This document shows positions 45,807 through 53,272 of a DNA stretch of 64,000 bases, in pieces. Made by a program: the position numbers and the translations under genes. Each line of letters begins with the position of its first letter. Positions within the stretch are counted from its first letter, which is position 1. Source of the stretch: Bartonella sp. HY328 (GTDB lineage: Bacteria > Pseudomonadota > Alphaproteobacteria > Rhizobiales > Rhizobiaceae); contig NZ_CP104883.1 in the NCBI RefSeq assembly GCF_025449335.1, positions 186,001 to 250,000 on the forward strand, read 5' to 3'. Under the pieces are notes generated by a model. The model was not told the DNA's origin. It saw only the letters and a program-made list of their open reading frames with translations, and made no database searches.

Positions 45807-46178
45807 ATGGCAAAACCTGAATTAGGCACCAAACGCATCGATCCTGAAACAGGCAAGAAATTTTACGATCTTAATCGTGATCCTATTGTTTCGCCTTATA
45901 CCGGAATTTCTTATCCCCTTTCTTATTTCGAAGCATCAGCTGAAGCTAAGGGTGAAGAAGAAGAAACTGAAGAAGAAGGCCTTGATACAGCTCTCGAAAA
46001 GCCAGAATTCATCTCACTTGATGATGATGACAAAGATGACGATCTGCCAGATCTTGGCGATGATGATGTTGATCTTGGCGATGACGATGACACATTCTTG
46101 GCCGATGACGATGATGACGAAGATGATGATGTTGCTGGCATTATTGTTGGCGGCGTTAATGATGAAGACGACATCTAA
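45807..46178 (+). CDS. TIGR02300 family acidic protein
   Basis: About 123 residues from the ATG at 45807 (a TTG two codons earlier is less likely). The N-terminal domain MAKPELGTKRIDPETGKKFYDLNRDPIVSPYTG is the TIGR02300 signature, a zinc-ribbon-like fold lacking most Cys. The second half is almost only Asp/Glu (DDDDKDDDLPDLGDDD...). Role unknown; the gene is conserved in Rhizobiales next to aroA. It is followed by a strong terminator. Confidence 0.88.
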   Translation: MAKPELGTKRIDPETGKKFYDLNRDPIVSPYTGISYPLSYFEASAEAKGEEEETEEEGLDTALEKPEFISLDDDDKDDDLPDLGDDDVDLGDDDDTFLADDDDDEDDDVAGIIVGGVNDEDDI

Positions 46179-46202
46179 GATAGCTTAATTAACTATTTAA
46201 TT

Positions 46203-46242
46203 TATAATGCCCAGCTGTATTTTATAGCTGGGCATTTTTATA
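46203..46242. terminator. Bidirectional terminator between TIGR02300 gene and MFS gene
   Basis: ATGCCCAGCT / AGCTGGGCAT stem (46207-46216 and 46226-46235) followed by TTTTT. The converging MFS gene ends at 46238. Confidence 0.8.
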
Positions 46243-47739
46243 TCATGCCCAGATTTTGCGTTTTTGTGAAAGCTGTTTCTTTTATCTTGCCCACGGAAAT
46301 GAAGGCAATTGCTAAACTACACAAAAAGCCGAGAACCAACCCCCAAACCCAGTATGGCGATTTAGGTAAAGAAATAATAAATTCAATATATTCTGACCAG
46401 TCGGGTAAAAAAATACCGCATGTAAATATTACAATCATCAAAGTAACGACTGTTCCACGCCATTTTGCAAAGCAATTCTCAACCAGTAGAACCAATGGGA
46501 CTGTACTTAACACCGAGCCAGCTAAAATAACCCATACACCCAATAGCACGATGACAATAGAATAATCACTATTCGTCGCAATAACTAAATTTAAAATGCA
46601 AACTAAAATAATAAAAATAAAAGTCACCCAAAAACTGTACCTTATAACTGGTTTTCGACCAATAACATCAGACCATCTTGCAAAGCCAAGAGTTGAAATT
46701 ATCAAAATCAAACTTGAAGAACCAAAAGACACAGAAAACAAAAAATCTTGGGAAAGATTGTTACTATATAACAAGATTATCAAACTAAACAAAGGTAATA
46801 GAAATAAAAATTGGGCAAGACCTATAAAAGCCAAAACGTGATTTATTTTTTTGGTTAAATCTATGGGCGCAATTTTAGCCAAAGAGATAAGATTACTGTT
46901 ATTGACCCTATCTGGCTTTTTTAAGCAGAATATGCGTAGAACAACCAAGATAGCTGATAAAATTACACAGAAAAGCCAAATGGAAACATCTTCAAAAATT
47001 ATTGTAATAATTTTTTGTGAATAAATTGGAATGCCTAAGAATAGTAAAGCATAAATAATATCAAGCAGAAGATTAAAACATAAAACCCGCTTTAATTGAA
47101 ATTTATGCAAATTGATAGCATAGCGATTAAATACGAGACGTACCCCCAAAAGCGATGTGATGAGTAATAGGAGTAACAAAAATTGAAAAAAATTTAAATA
47201 AATGGCGGTTAGGATGAAACTTACACTAAAAGCGCGATATCCCTTATCACTAGTCTCAATGAGATAAGATAAAGAAACTGCAAGCTCGTCACAATAAAAT
47301 GCAAAAATAGTGATTTTCGCTAAATTGATAATGATTGATGCAATGGTTAACGGCACCAATCCTTCCACTATTACAAAAATAACTAGTGACATTAATAGCA
47401 AAAAAATGCATTAAAAACTAAAATAGCTTTGCGGTAATAGTAATCAGAGATAGAGACTAAAACAACAGCACCGATAAGTATAACAACAAAGAAAAGCGGC
47501 GCTGGAATTTGCCATATTTCTATATCAAGGGGAATAGAAAATGCGTGCTTATTATCTGCGATACTTCCAAATATTGTTAAATAGTTATGAAACAAAAATA
47601 TGCCTAAAACTATTGCTAGAATTGGCATAAAGGATTTTTGTAGCTGATCCAATCTACTCCCCCAAGTTAGCTTATTTAATGCTGCGCAATTTATATCCCA
47701 TGTCAAAGACATATGGGAATAAAAATTGCTATAAATCAT
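46238..47739 (-). pseudogene. MFS transporter split by a frameshift in a run of seven A
   Basis: Two overlapping frames make one transporter. The first (47392-47739, 115 residues) has one TM helix pair and ends VSISDYYYRKAILVFNAFFCY, the MFS motif A loop. The second (46238-47401, 387 residues) supplies about ten more TM helices and a second motif A copy, GFARWSDVIGRKPV. A slip of one base in the A7 run (47400-47406) would join FNAF with FLLLMSLVIFVIVEG. Together they give about 500 residues and 12 helices. It may be a real frameshift, a phase-variable switch, or a sequencing error. Substrate unknown. Confidence 0.7.
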
Positions 47740-47847
47740 GCATTTCTTTGTTTAATATTGCCATAATAGTGCTAATAAGGGTTAATTGAAAATATTGGCC
47801 GCCAAAGTTCGCCTCTATAAATATAATAAAGCGCATGGAGTTACAAA

Positions 47848-49176
47848 ATGACCAGCAATGTTGCCTTAACCGGTCTTGCCCGTGATCTTAAAGAACACGC
47901 CAAAACGGGCAAGCCTATCCGCATTGGTCTTGTTGGTTGTGGAGAAATGGGCACCGATCTTTTAGCTGGCGTCGCGCAAATGGATGGTATTGAAGTAGCA
48001 GCTGTTGCAACACGCACGCCATCAAAAGTTATACAAGCCGCTGAAATTGCTTGGCAAGAAAAAGGTCACGCGAAAGAAGTTGAAAATAACGCTGCTATGA
48101 GCGCGGCAATTGAAGCAGGACTTACCGCAGCGACCGGTGATCTTGATTTAATGTTGAATAACGAGCTTATTGATATTGTTGTTGATGCTACTGGCTATCC
48201 TGAAGCAGGGGCTGAAATTGGCATTAAAACATTGGAAAACAACAAGCATCTTGTGATGATGAATGTTGAAGCGGATGTAACAATTGGCCCCTATTTGAAA
48301 TATGAAGCCGATAAGCGTGGCTTGATTTATAGTTTGGGCGCTGGTGATGAGCCATCATCTTGCATGGAGCTTATCGAATTTGTGTCCGCCCTTGGCCATC
48401 CAATTGTCGCCGCAGGTAAGGGCAAAAATAATCCCTTAAAATTTGATGCTATTCCCGATGATTATGAAGAAGAAGCTTCTCGTCGAGATATGAATGTGCG
48501 AATGCTGGTTGAATTTATTGATGGCTCTAAAACCATGGTGGAAATGGCAGCCATTGCTAATGCAACTGGCCTTGTGCCTGATTGTGCGGGCATGCACGGC
48601 CCCAAAGCCAGCGTAAAGGAACTAAGCAACGTGCTTATTCCAAAAAGCGATGGCGGTATTTTGCAAAAAAGCGGTGTAGTTGATTACAGTATCGGCCAAG
48701 GCGTTTCACCCGGGGTTTTTGTTGTGGCTAAAATGGACCATCCACGTATTCATGAACGCTTGCGAGATTTAAAAGTGGGCGAGGGGCCTTATTTTACTTT
48801 TCATCGCCCCTATCATTTAACCGCTATGGAAGTGCCCCTTACTTGCGCCCGCGTCATGCTTTATGACAAAGCCGATATGGTGCCTTTACCGCGCCCAGTT
48901 GCGGAAGTTTGTGCTGTCGCTAAAAAAGACCTAATGCCGGGTGACAAGCTTGATTTTATTGGTCTTTATACCTATCGCGCTTATATTATGACCATGGATG
49001 ATGCCAAGAAAAACCATGCAATTCCTTGCGGTCTGTTAGAAGGCGCAAGCGTCACTGCACCAATTAAGCAAGGTGAATTGATAACCCATAAAAACGCAAC
49101 TATACGCGAAGACCAGTGGATTGCAAAATTACGCAAACGCCAAGATGACCTTTTAAAAAGCGGTGCTTTAAGTTAA
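47848..49176 (+). CDS. NAD(P)-dependent homoserine dehydrogenase-like oxidoreductase with SAF domain
   Basis: 442 residues. The Rossmann motif RIGLVGCGEMGTDLL is at about residues 24-38. The middle resembles homoserine dehydrogenase-like sugar or sugar-acid dehydrogenases (DATGYPEAGAEIG, LGAGDEPSSCMELIEF). A C-terminal SAF-type domain follows (about 360-430, AKKDLMPGDKLDFIGLYTYRAY). In rhizobia and brucellae such proteins act in sugar-acid or tetrose/apiose-type catabolism, but no pathway genes are adjacent, so the substrate is unknown. Confidence 0.8.
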   Translation: MTSNVALTGLARDLKEHAKTGKPIRIGLVGCGEMGTDLLAGVAQMDGIEVAAVATRTPSKVIQAAEIAWQEKGHAKEVENNAAMSAAIEAGLTAATGDLDLMLNNELIDIVVDATGYPEAGAEIGIKTLENNKHLVMMNVEADVTIGPYLKYEADKRGLIYSLGAGDEPSSCMELIEFVSALGHPIVAAGKGKNNPLKFDAIPDDYEEEASRRDMNVRMLVEFIDGSKTMVEMAAIANATGLVPDCAGMHGPKASVKELSNVLIPKSDGGILQKSGVVDYSIGQGVSPGVFVVAKMDHPRIHERLRDLKVGEGPYFTFHRPYHLTAMEVPLTCARVMLYDKADMVPLPRPVAEVCAVAKKDLMPGDKLDFIGLYTYRAYIMTMDDAKKNHAIPCGLLEGASVTAPIKQGELITHKNATIREDQWIAKLRKRQDDLLKSGALS

Positions 49177-49184
49177 TATAAAAA

Positions 49185-49385
49185 CTAGTAATGCGGCGGC
49201 CGTGTAATAGGAATAGAGGGCTGTATTTGCTCTTCAACATTTAAAAAACGCTCGGTCAAACGATCGAGCTTCCTTTGCATGGCATCAATGATCTTCCATT
49301 GCTCGGTCAATGTGGTTGATAAATCATCAATCATCTTTTCTTGCTCGGTAATTCGGCATTGCAGAGCAATTATATCTTTTTCCAT
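49185..49385 (-). CDS. slyX: SlyX family protein
   Basis: 66 residues from the ATG at 49385 (MEKDIIALQCRITEQEKMIDDL). The frame is open to 49445 but family members start here. Highly helical coiled coil (LTEQWKIIDAMQRKLDRLTERFL), ending in the very conserved RPPHY. Function unknown. It converges with the upstream oxidoreductase gene. Confidence 0.85.
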   Translation of the reverse strand: MEKDIIALQCRITEQEKMIDDLSTTLTEQWKIIDAMQRKLDRLTERFLNVEEQIQPSIPITRPPHY

Positions 49386-49500
49386 TATTTTTTGGTGCCT
49401 TAGTAAAAATTTCATTAAGTGAACACTTATCATTAAAAAGCCCATCCAATCAATAATTTACAACTCAAATAAATTATCAGTATTGAGCATAAATATCACA

Positions 49501-49855
49501 TTAGAGCGTTTTTAAAAAAAGTATGAAGCGGTTTTTCGACCAAAAACGCGGTGTAAACAATGGATTAGAGCGCCGATCTGATCCATTCAGATCAAAATGC
49601 GCTCTAAACTTGGTACTTTGATAAATTTCGAAAGCAAACCATTGATATAATTTAATTATTTTCACAAACCTGTGAAAGCACACACGCGCTCGTGACTTGC
49701 TAAACCTCAATTAAAGGATCAAATATAGCACATCAGTTTTGCTTAGAGCGCATTTCGATCTGATTGGATCAGATCGGCGCTCTAATCCATTGTTTACACC
49801 GCATTTTTTGTCCGAAAACCGCTTCACACTTTTCGGAAAACGCTCTAAATATTTA
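49501..49855. repeat. Pair of inverted repeats (about 107 bp each) with palindromic cores
   Basis: Left arm 49501-49610 and right arm about 49743-49852 are inverted copies, roughly 85% alike by eye. Both begin or end with the motif AGAGCG. Each arm also contains a smaller palindrome (GATCTGATCC...GATCAG). Elements with AGAGC-type ends and such dyads are widespread in Rhizobiales genomes. The short frames inside are chance. Confidence 0.75.
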
Positions 49856-49961
49856 ACAAAAAAACCAAGACAGATTTTAAGTAAAACAAGCTGATCAATA
49901 AAAATACAAATCTTAAAAAATTAAGTTTGCAAATATCAGCATTGATAAAATGGAGAAAAAA

Positions 49962-50261
49962 ATGAAAAAACTTATCTTTATCACTGCAACTGTTTTAAGT
50001 TTAACTGCAACAAGTGCCTTTGCTGGTAGCAGAGCCTTTGGTGATGGTAGCCGTGAAAATAGCTATATTACTGGCCAACACGTCACTGCACCAGTTGCAG
50101 ACAATGTAAAAAATCCCGCTAGGTTCTATCGCGGTGACCATTCCATTGAAGATAATTATTATATTGGCCGCCATATGAACTCACCAATTGAGCATACAAA
50201 TTCCATCATGGATAATTTACCTCATTTTGGTGACGGTTCGCCTGCAAACCAACAATCCTAA
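49962..50261 (+). CDS. Small exported protein of unknown function
   Basis: 99 residues from the ATG at 49962, chosen because GGAG lies just upstream (an ATG at 49950 overlaps that SD). Signal peptide residues 1-21 end in SAFAG. The mature part has a loose internal repeat: AFGDGSRENSYITGQHVTAPV and HSIEDNYYIGRHMNSPI, then FGDGSPANQ. Presumably periplasmic. Family not recognised. Confidence 0.7.
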   Translation: MKKLIFITATVLSLTATSAFAGSRAFGDGSRENSYITGQHVTAPVADNVKNPARFYRGDHSIEDNYYIGRHMNSPIEHTNSIMDNLPHFGDGSPANQQS

Positions 50262-50283
50262 TGCAAATAAATTGCTGCTATAG

Positions 50284-50320
50284 CAAAAGCCCTTTTGACG
50301 AATCCAAAAGGGCTTTTTAA
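50284..50320. terminator. Terminator between the exported-protein gene and dnaQ
   Basis: AAAAGCCCTTTTG / CAAAAGGGCTTTT stem (50285-50297 and 50305-50317) with a 7-base loop and T-run. dnaQ ends at 50336 from the other side. Confidence 0.85.
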
Positions 50321-50335
50321 AAGCATTATTTTTTA

Positions 50336-51046
50336 TCAATTATCTTCGGTTTTGGCATACCAAAGAGCCTTAGGCCCAATTTTTTCAAGCAATGCCATAT
50401 GGGCGGCTTTTTCGTCATCGGTTAATAAGGGCGCTAAAAATTTTGGCCGCGGTGGAAGAGTAATAACATTTTGGTCTTTATTGCTTTTGCTCGCATTGCT
50501 ACTTTTATTGTCAGCAGCAAGCCCCAAAGCACCCTGTTTACCACCGATGAGTTCAATATAGACATCTGCCAAAATTTCAGAGTCGAGCAATGCGCCATGC
50601 AATGTGCGGTGACTATTTTCAATACCATAACGCTTACAAAGCGCATCCAGCGAATTGGGGCCCATTGGGTGTTTACGCCGCGCCAAGGCAAGCGTATCAA
50701 TAATACGGTCAACACTAATCGGCAATTGGCCGATACGATCCAATTCAGCATTAATAAAACCAAGATCGAACATCGCATTATGGGCTACCAATTTTGCGCC
50801 ATCGCAAAAGGCCAAAAATTCATCAACAATATCACTAAATTTAGGCTTATCTGCCAGCATTTCATTGGAAATACCATGCACGGCCAAAGCATCTGGATGA
50901 ACAGCCTTACCTTGCGGATTAAGATAGACATGGAATGTGCGTCCGGTCAAAAATCGGTTTTCCATTTCAACGCAACCAATTTCAATCACCCTGTCGCTGG
51001 TCTTATCAAGACCTGTGGTTTCCGTATCAAATATAATCTCACGCAT
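50336..51046 (-). CDS. dnaQ: DNA polymerase III epsilon subunit (proofreading)
   Basis: 236 residues, a 3'-5' exonuclease of the DEDDh type. Exo I FDTETTGL at 5-12; Exo II around KLVAHNAMFDLGFINAEL (about 90-107); Exo III HGALLDSEILADVY (about 150-163) includes the catalytic His and Asp. It proofreads for replicative polymerase III. It is the last gene of the maf-aroE-coaE-dnaQ operon and overlaps coaE by 8 bp. Confidence 0.95.
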   Translation of the reverse strand: MREIIFDTETTGLDKTSDRVIEIGCVEMENRFLTGRTFHVYLNPQGKAVHPDALAVHGISNEMLADKPKFSDIVDEFLAFCDGAKLVAHNAMFDLGFINAELDRIGQLPISVDRIIDTLALARRKHPMGPNSLDALCKRYGIENSHRTLHGALLDSEILADVYIELIGGKQGALGLAADNKSSNASKSNKDQNVITLPPRPKFLAPLLTDDEKAAHMALLEKIGPKALWYAKTEDN

Positions 51047-51638
51047 TTTTTGTATTTTCCGTTAGGGTCTTTATAATATTTTGTACCGCTTGTTCTGCTG
51101 CAATTAAACCTTGGCTGCTATCAATGATAAAATCAGCGCGAGCGCGTTTTTCACTATCAGGCATTTGACGATTTAAAATGGCGGCAAATTTTTCCTCACT
51201 CATATTTTCACGGGCAAGAACACGAGTTCTTTGTATATCATACGGCGCACTAACAACAGCAATTTTATCAACACGGCTTTCACCACCTGTTTCAAAAAGC
51301 AATGGAATATCAAGCACAACTAGTTTTTCGCGATTATCTTGATGTAATTTTATAAAATCTTGCTCTTTTTTACGCACTAGCGGATGAATAATTGCTTCAA
51401 GTTTTTTCAAATTATCGCTATTGCCAACCACGTAAGATGATAGATTTTGCCGCGAAACCTCACCATTAATCACTGTATTGGGGAAAGCTTCTTCAATAAG
51501 ACTTAATGCAGGTTCTTCAAGGTAAAGCTGATGCACTGCCTCATCGGAACTATAAACCGCAATGCCATATTTTTTAAAAAAGGCAGCGGTTGTACTTTTT
51601 CCCATGCCGATAGAACCAGTTAACCCCAAAATAATCAT
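51039..51638 (-). CDS. coaE: Dephospho-CoA kinase
   Basis: 199 residues from the ATG at 51638, giving MIILGLTGSIGMGKST with the P-loop at about 7-15. A GTG seven codons earlier is open, but it lies inside the end of aroE. The motif VLDIPLLFETGGE (about 95-107) is typical of CoaE. Catalyses the last step of coenzyme A synthesis. aroE ends 4 bases before this start. Confidence 0.94.
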   Translation of the reverse strand: MIILGLTGSIGMGKSTTAAFFKKYGIAVYSSDEAVHQLYLEEPALSLIEEAFPNTVINGEVSRQNLSSYVVGNSDNLKKLEAIIHPLVRKKEQDFIKLHQDNREKLVVLDIPLLFETGGESRVDKIAVVSAPYDIQRTRVLARENMSEEKFAAILNRQMPDSEKRARADFIIDSSQGLIAAEQAVQNIIKTLTENTKNA

Positions 51639-51642
51639 GCAA

Positions 51643-52494
51643 TTACCTGTCTTTTTCACCCATTGATTGCAAGATGCTCGCCCGTAATTCTGATGTGACG
51701 CTTGGCTTTACACCAAACCAGCGCTCAAATCCGGGAATTGCTTGATGCAATAACATACCAATACCATCAACGGTTTTAAGCCCTTCTTGCGCAGCAGCCT
51801 TCAAAAAAGGTGTATTAAGCGGCGTATAAACAATATCATTAATAATAACATCGCGGCGCGCTCGTTTAAAGTCGATAGGCATCACATTTGCATCTTGTTG
51901 ATGATTTTCAAGTCCCAAGGAGGTAGTATTAACGATGAGATCTGCCGCTTGCACATGATCGTTCATATCTTGCCAATCAATCACATCGACATCATTATTA
52001 AAATGCACCATTAAATTTTCTGCCCGCGATTTTGTGCGATTACTTAACATAATCTTTTTAAATCCGCGCTCTCGCAAGGCATGGATAATTGCGCGGCTGG
52101 CACCACCAGCACCAATCACCAATGCGCAATCTCCCGCCCAATCATCGACGAAATCATCAAGATTTTTGGCAAAACCATAGGAATCGCTATTTGATCCCCA
52201 AAGCACATCACCTTCAAACCATAAGGTATTAGCCGCCCCAATTTCATTGGCTAAATCATCACGTCGATCTACCAAATCATGAGCCATTTCCTTATGGGGA
52301 ATAGTAACATTACCGCCGCTAAAACCGCTTTGCCGTAAATTTTCAATAAAAATTTTGAAATTATCAGGCGCAATCTCAATCGGATCATAGCTGCCTTCTA
52401 TTTCATGAAATTTAAGCCAATGGCGATGGATTTGCGGTGACCGCGAATGTTTAATAGGATAGCCGGTGACGAAAGCCTTTGAAAATTCACGCAT
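51643..52494 (-). CDS. aroE: Shikimate dehydrogenase
   Basis: 283 residues; reduces 3-dehydroshikimate with NADPH. Substrate loop GYPIKHSRSPQIH (about 11-23), catalytic Lys in NVTIPHKE (about 63-70), NADPH site VIGAGGASRAI (about 132-142) and C-terminal GIGMLLHQA. The 8-bp overlap with maf shows cotranscription. Confidence 0.96.
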   Translation of the reverse strand: MREFSKAFVTGYPIKHSRSPQIHRHWLKFHEIEGSYDPIEIAPDNFKIFIENLRQSGFSGGNVTIPHKEMAHDLVDRRDDLANEIGAANTLWFEGDVLWGSNSDSYGFAKNLDDFVDDWAGDCALVIGAGGASRAIIHALRERGFKKIMLSNRTKSRAENLMVHFNNDVDVIDWQDMNDHVQAADLIVNTTSLGLENHQQDANVMPIDFKRARRDVIINDIVYTPLNTPFLKAAAQEGLKTVDGIGMLLHQAIPGFERWFGVKPSVTSELRASILQSMGEKDR

Positions 52495-53080
52495 TTATAA
52501 TCCCCAATTGGCGTAATTTATTTAATAATGGAATAAGCGGCAAACCAATAATGGTAAAATAATCGCCATCAATCTTATCAAATAATTGAATACCTTCTCC
52601 CTCAATTTGATAAGCACCAACACTTGACAGCACCTTATTGCCAACCCGCTCCAGATAATAGCCAATAAAACTTGGCTCTAAAATGCGCACATGCATGTTA
52701 GCTGTTTCAACGCTACTCCAAATTATTTCTTGGTTTTTTACCAAAACAATACCACTATGAAGATGATGGACCTTGCCCGACATCGCCATTAACCGCCGCC
52801 GTGCTTCTTCCATGTCTTTTGGCTTATGGATAACATCACCATCAAGTTCTAATGTTTGATCGCAGCCAATAACAAGCGCATTAGGAAAGCGCTTTGAAAC
52901 ATCACACGCTTTGGCAAGGCTCAAAATTTCAGCCAATTTTTTAGGGCTAACCGCACCTATGTCCCGCTCAACCACACGTTCATCAAGCTGTGCACCCTCA
53001 ATAGCAATGGAAAGGCCGGCATTTTTTAAAAGACCTGCACGAAATGGACTAAGAGATGCTAAAATAAGATTATCTGTCAT
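52487..53080 (-). CDS. maf: Maf family nucleoside triphosphate pyrophosphatase
   Basis: 197 residues. Hydrolyses non-canonical or modified nucleotides. Maf signature ILASLSPFRAGLLKNAG (about 6-22), the LVIGCDQTLELDG block (about 68-80) and MSGKVHHLHSG (about 94-104). First gene of the operon with aroE, coaE and dnaQ; nothing unusual. Start MTDNLILASLS is well placed. Confidence 0.93.
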   Translation of the reverse strand: MTDNLILASLSPFRAGLLKNAGLSIAIEGAQLDERVVERDIGAVSPKKLAEILSLAKACDVSKRFPNALVIGCDQTLELDGDVIHKPKDMEEARRRLMAMSGKVHHLHSGIVLVKNQEIIWSSVETANMHVRILEPSFIGYYLERVGNKVLSSVGAYQIEGEGIQLFDKIDGDYFTIIGLPLIPLLNKLRQLGIINA

Positions 53081-53203
53081 GAAAAACCACTAAGGAATTA
53101 AACATTAGGCGACTTGTGCCAACAGATTTAATCTTTAACGATTATCTTTTTGCAAAACAATTAAAATATCTAAAGATAGGACCGATTTAATAATGCTAAT
53201 TTT

Positions 53204-53245
53204 AAAAACAGTGTATTTTGCATTTAAAAAAATACACTGTTTGTT
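53204..53245 (-). terminator. Terminator of the TonB-dependent receptor gene
   Basis: AAACAGTGTATTTT / AAAATACACTGTTT stem (53206-53219 and 53229-53242); on the minus strand a T-run follows. It lies about 30 bp after the receptor stop codon. Confidence 0.7.
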
Positions 53246-53272
53246 ATTGATAATGTAACTAGTTTTATAACA

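Noticed and set aside
49501..49710. 69-residue frame in the inverted-repeat region
   Set aside because: Formed by the repeat element itself; no start signal and no protein family pattern.
50471..51076. 201-residue frame antisense to dnaQ
   Set aside because: Shadow of a well-supported gene on the other strand.
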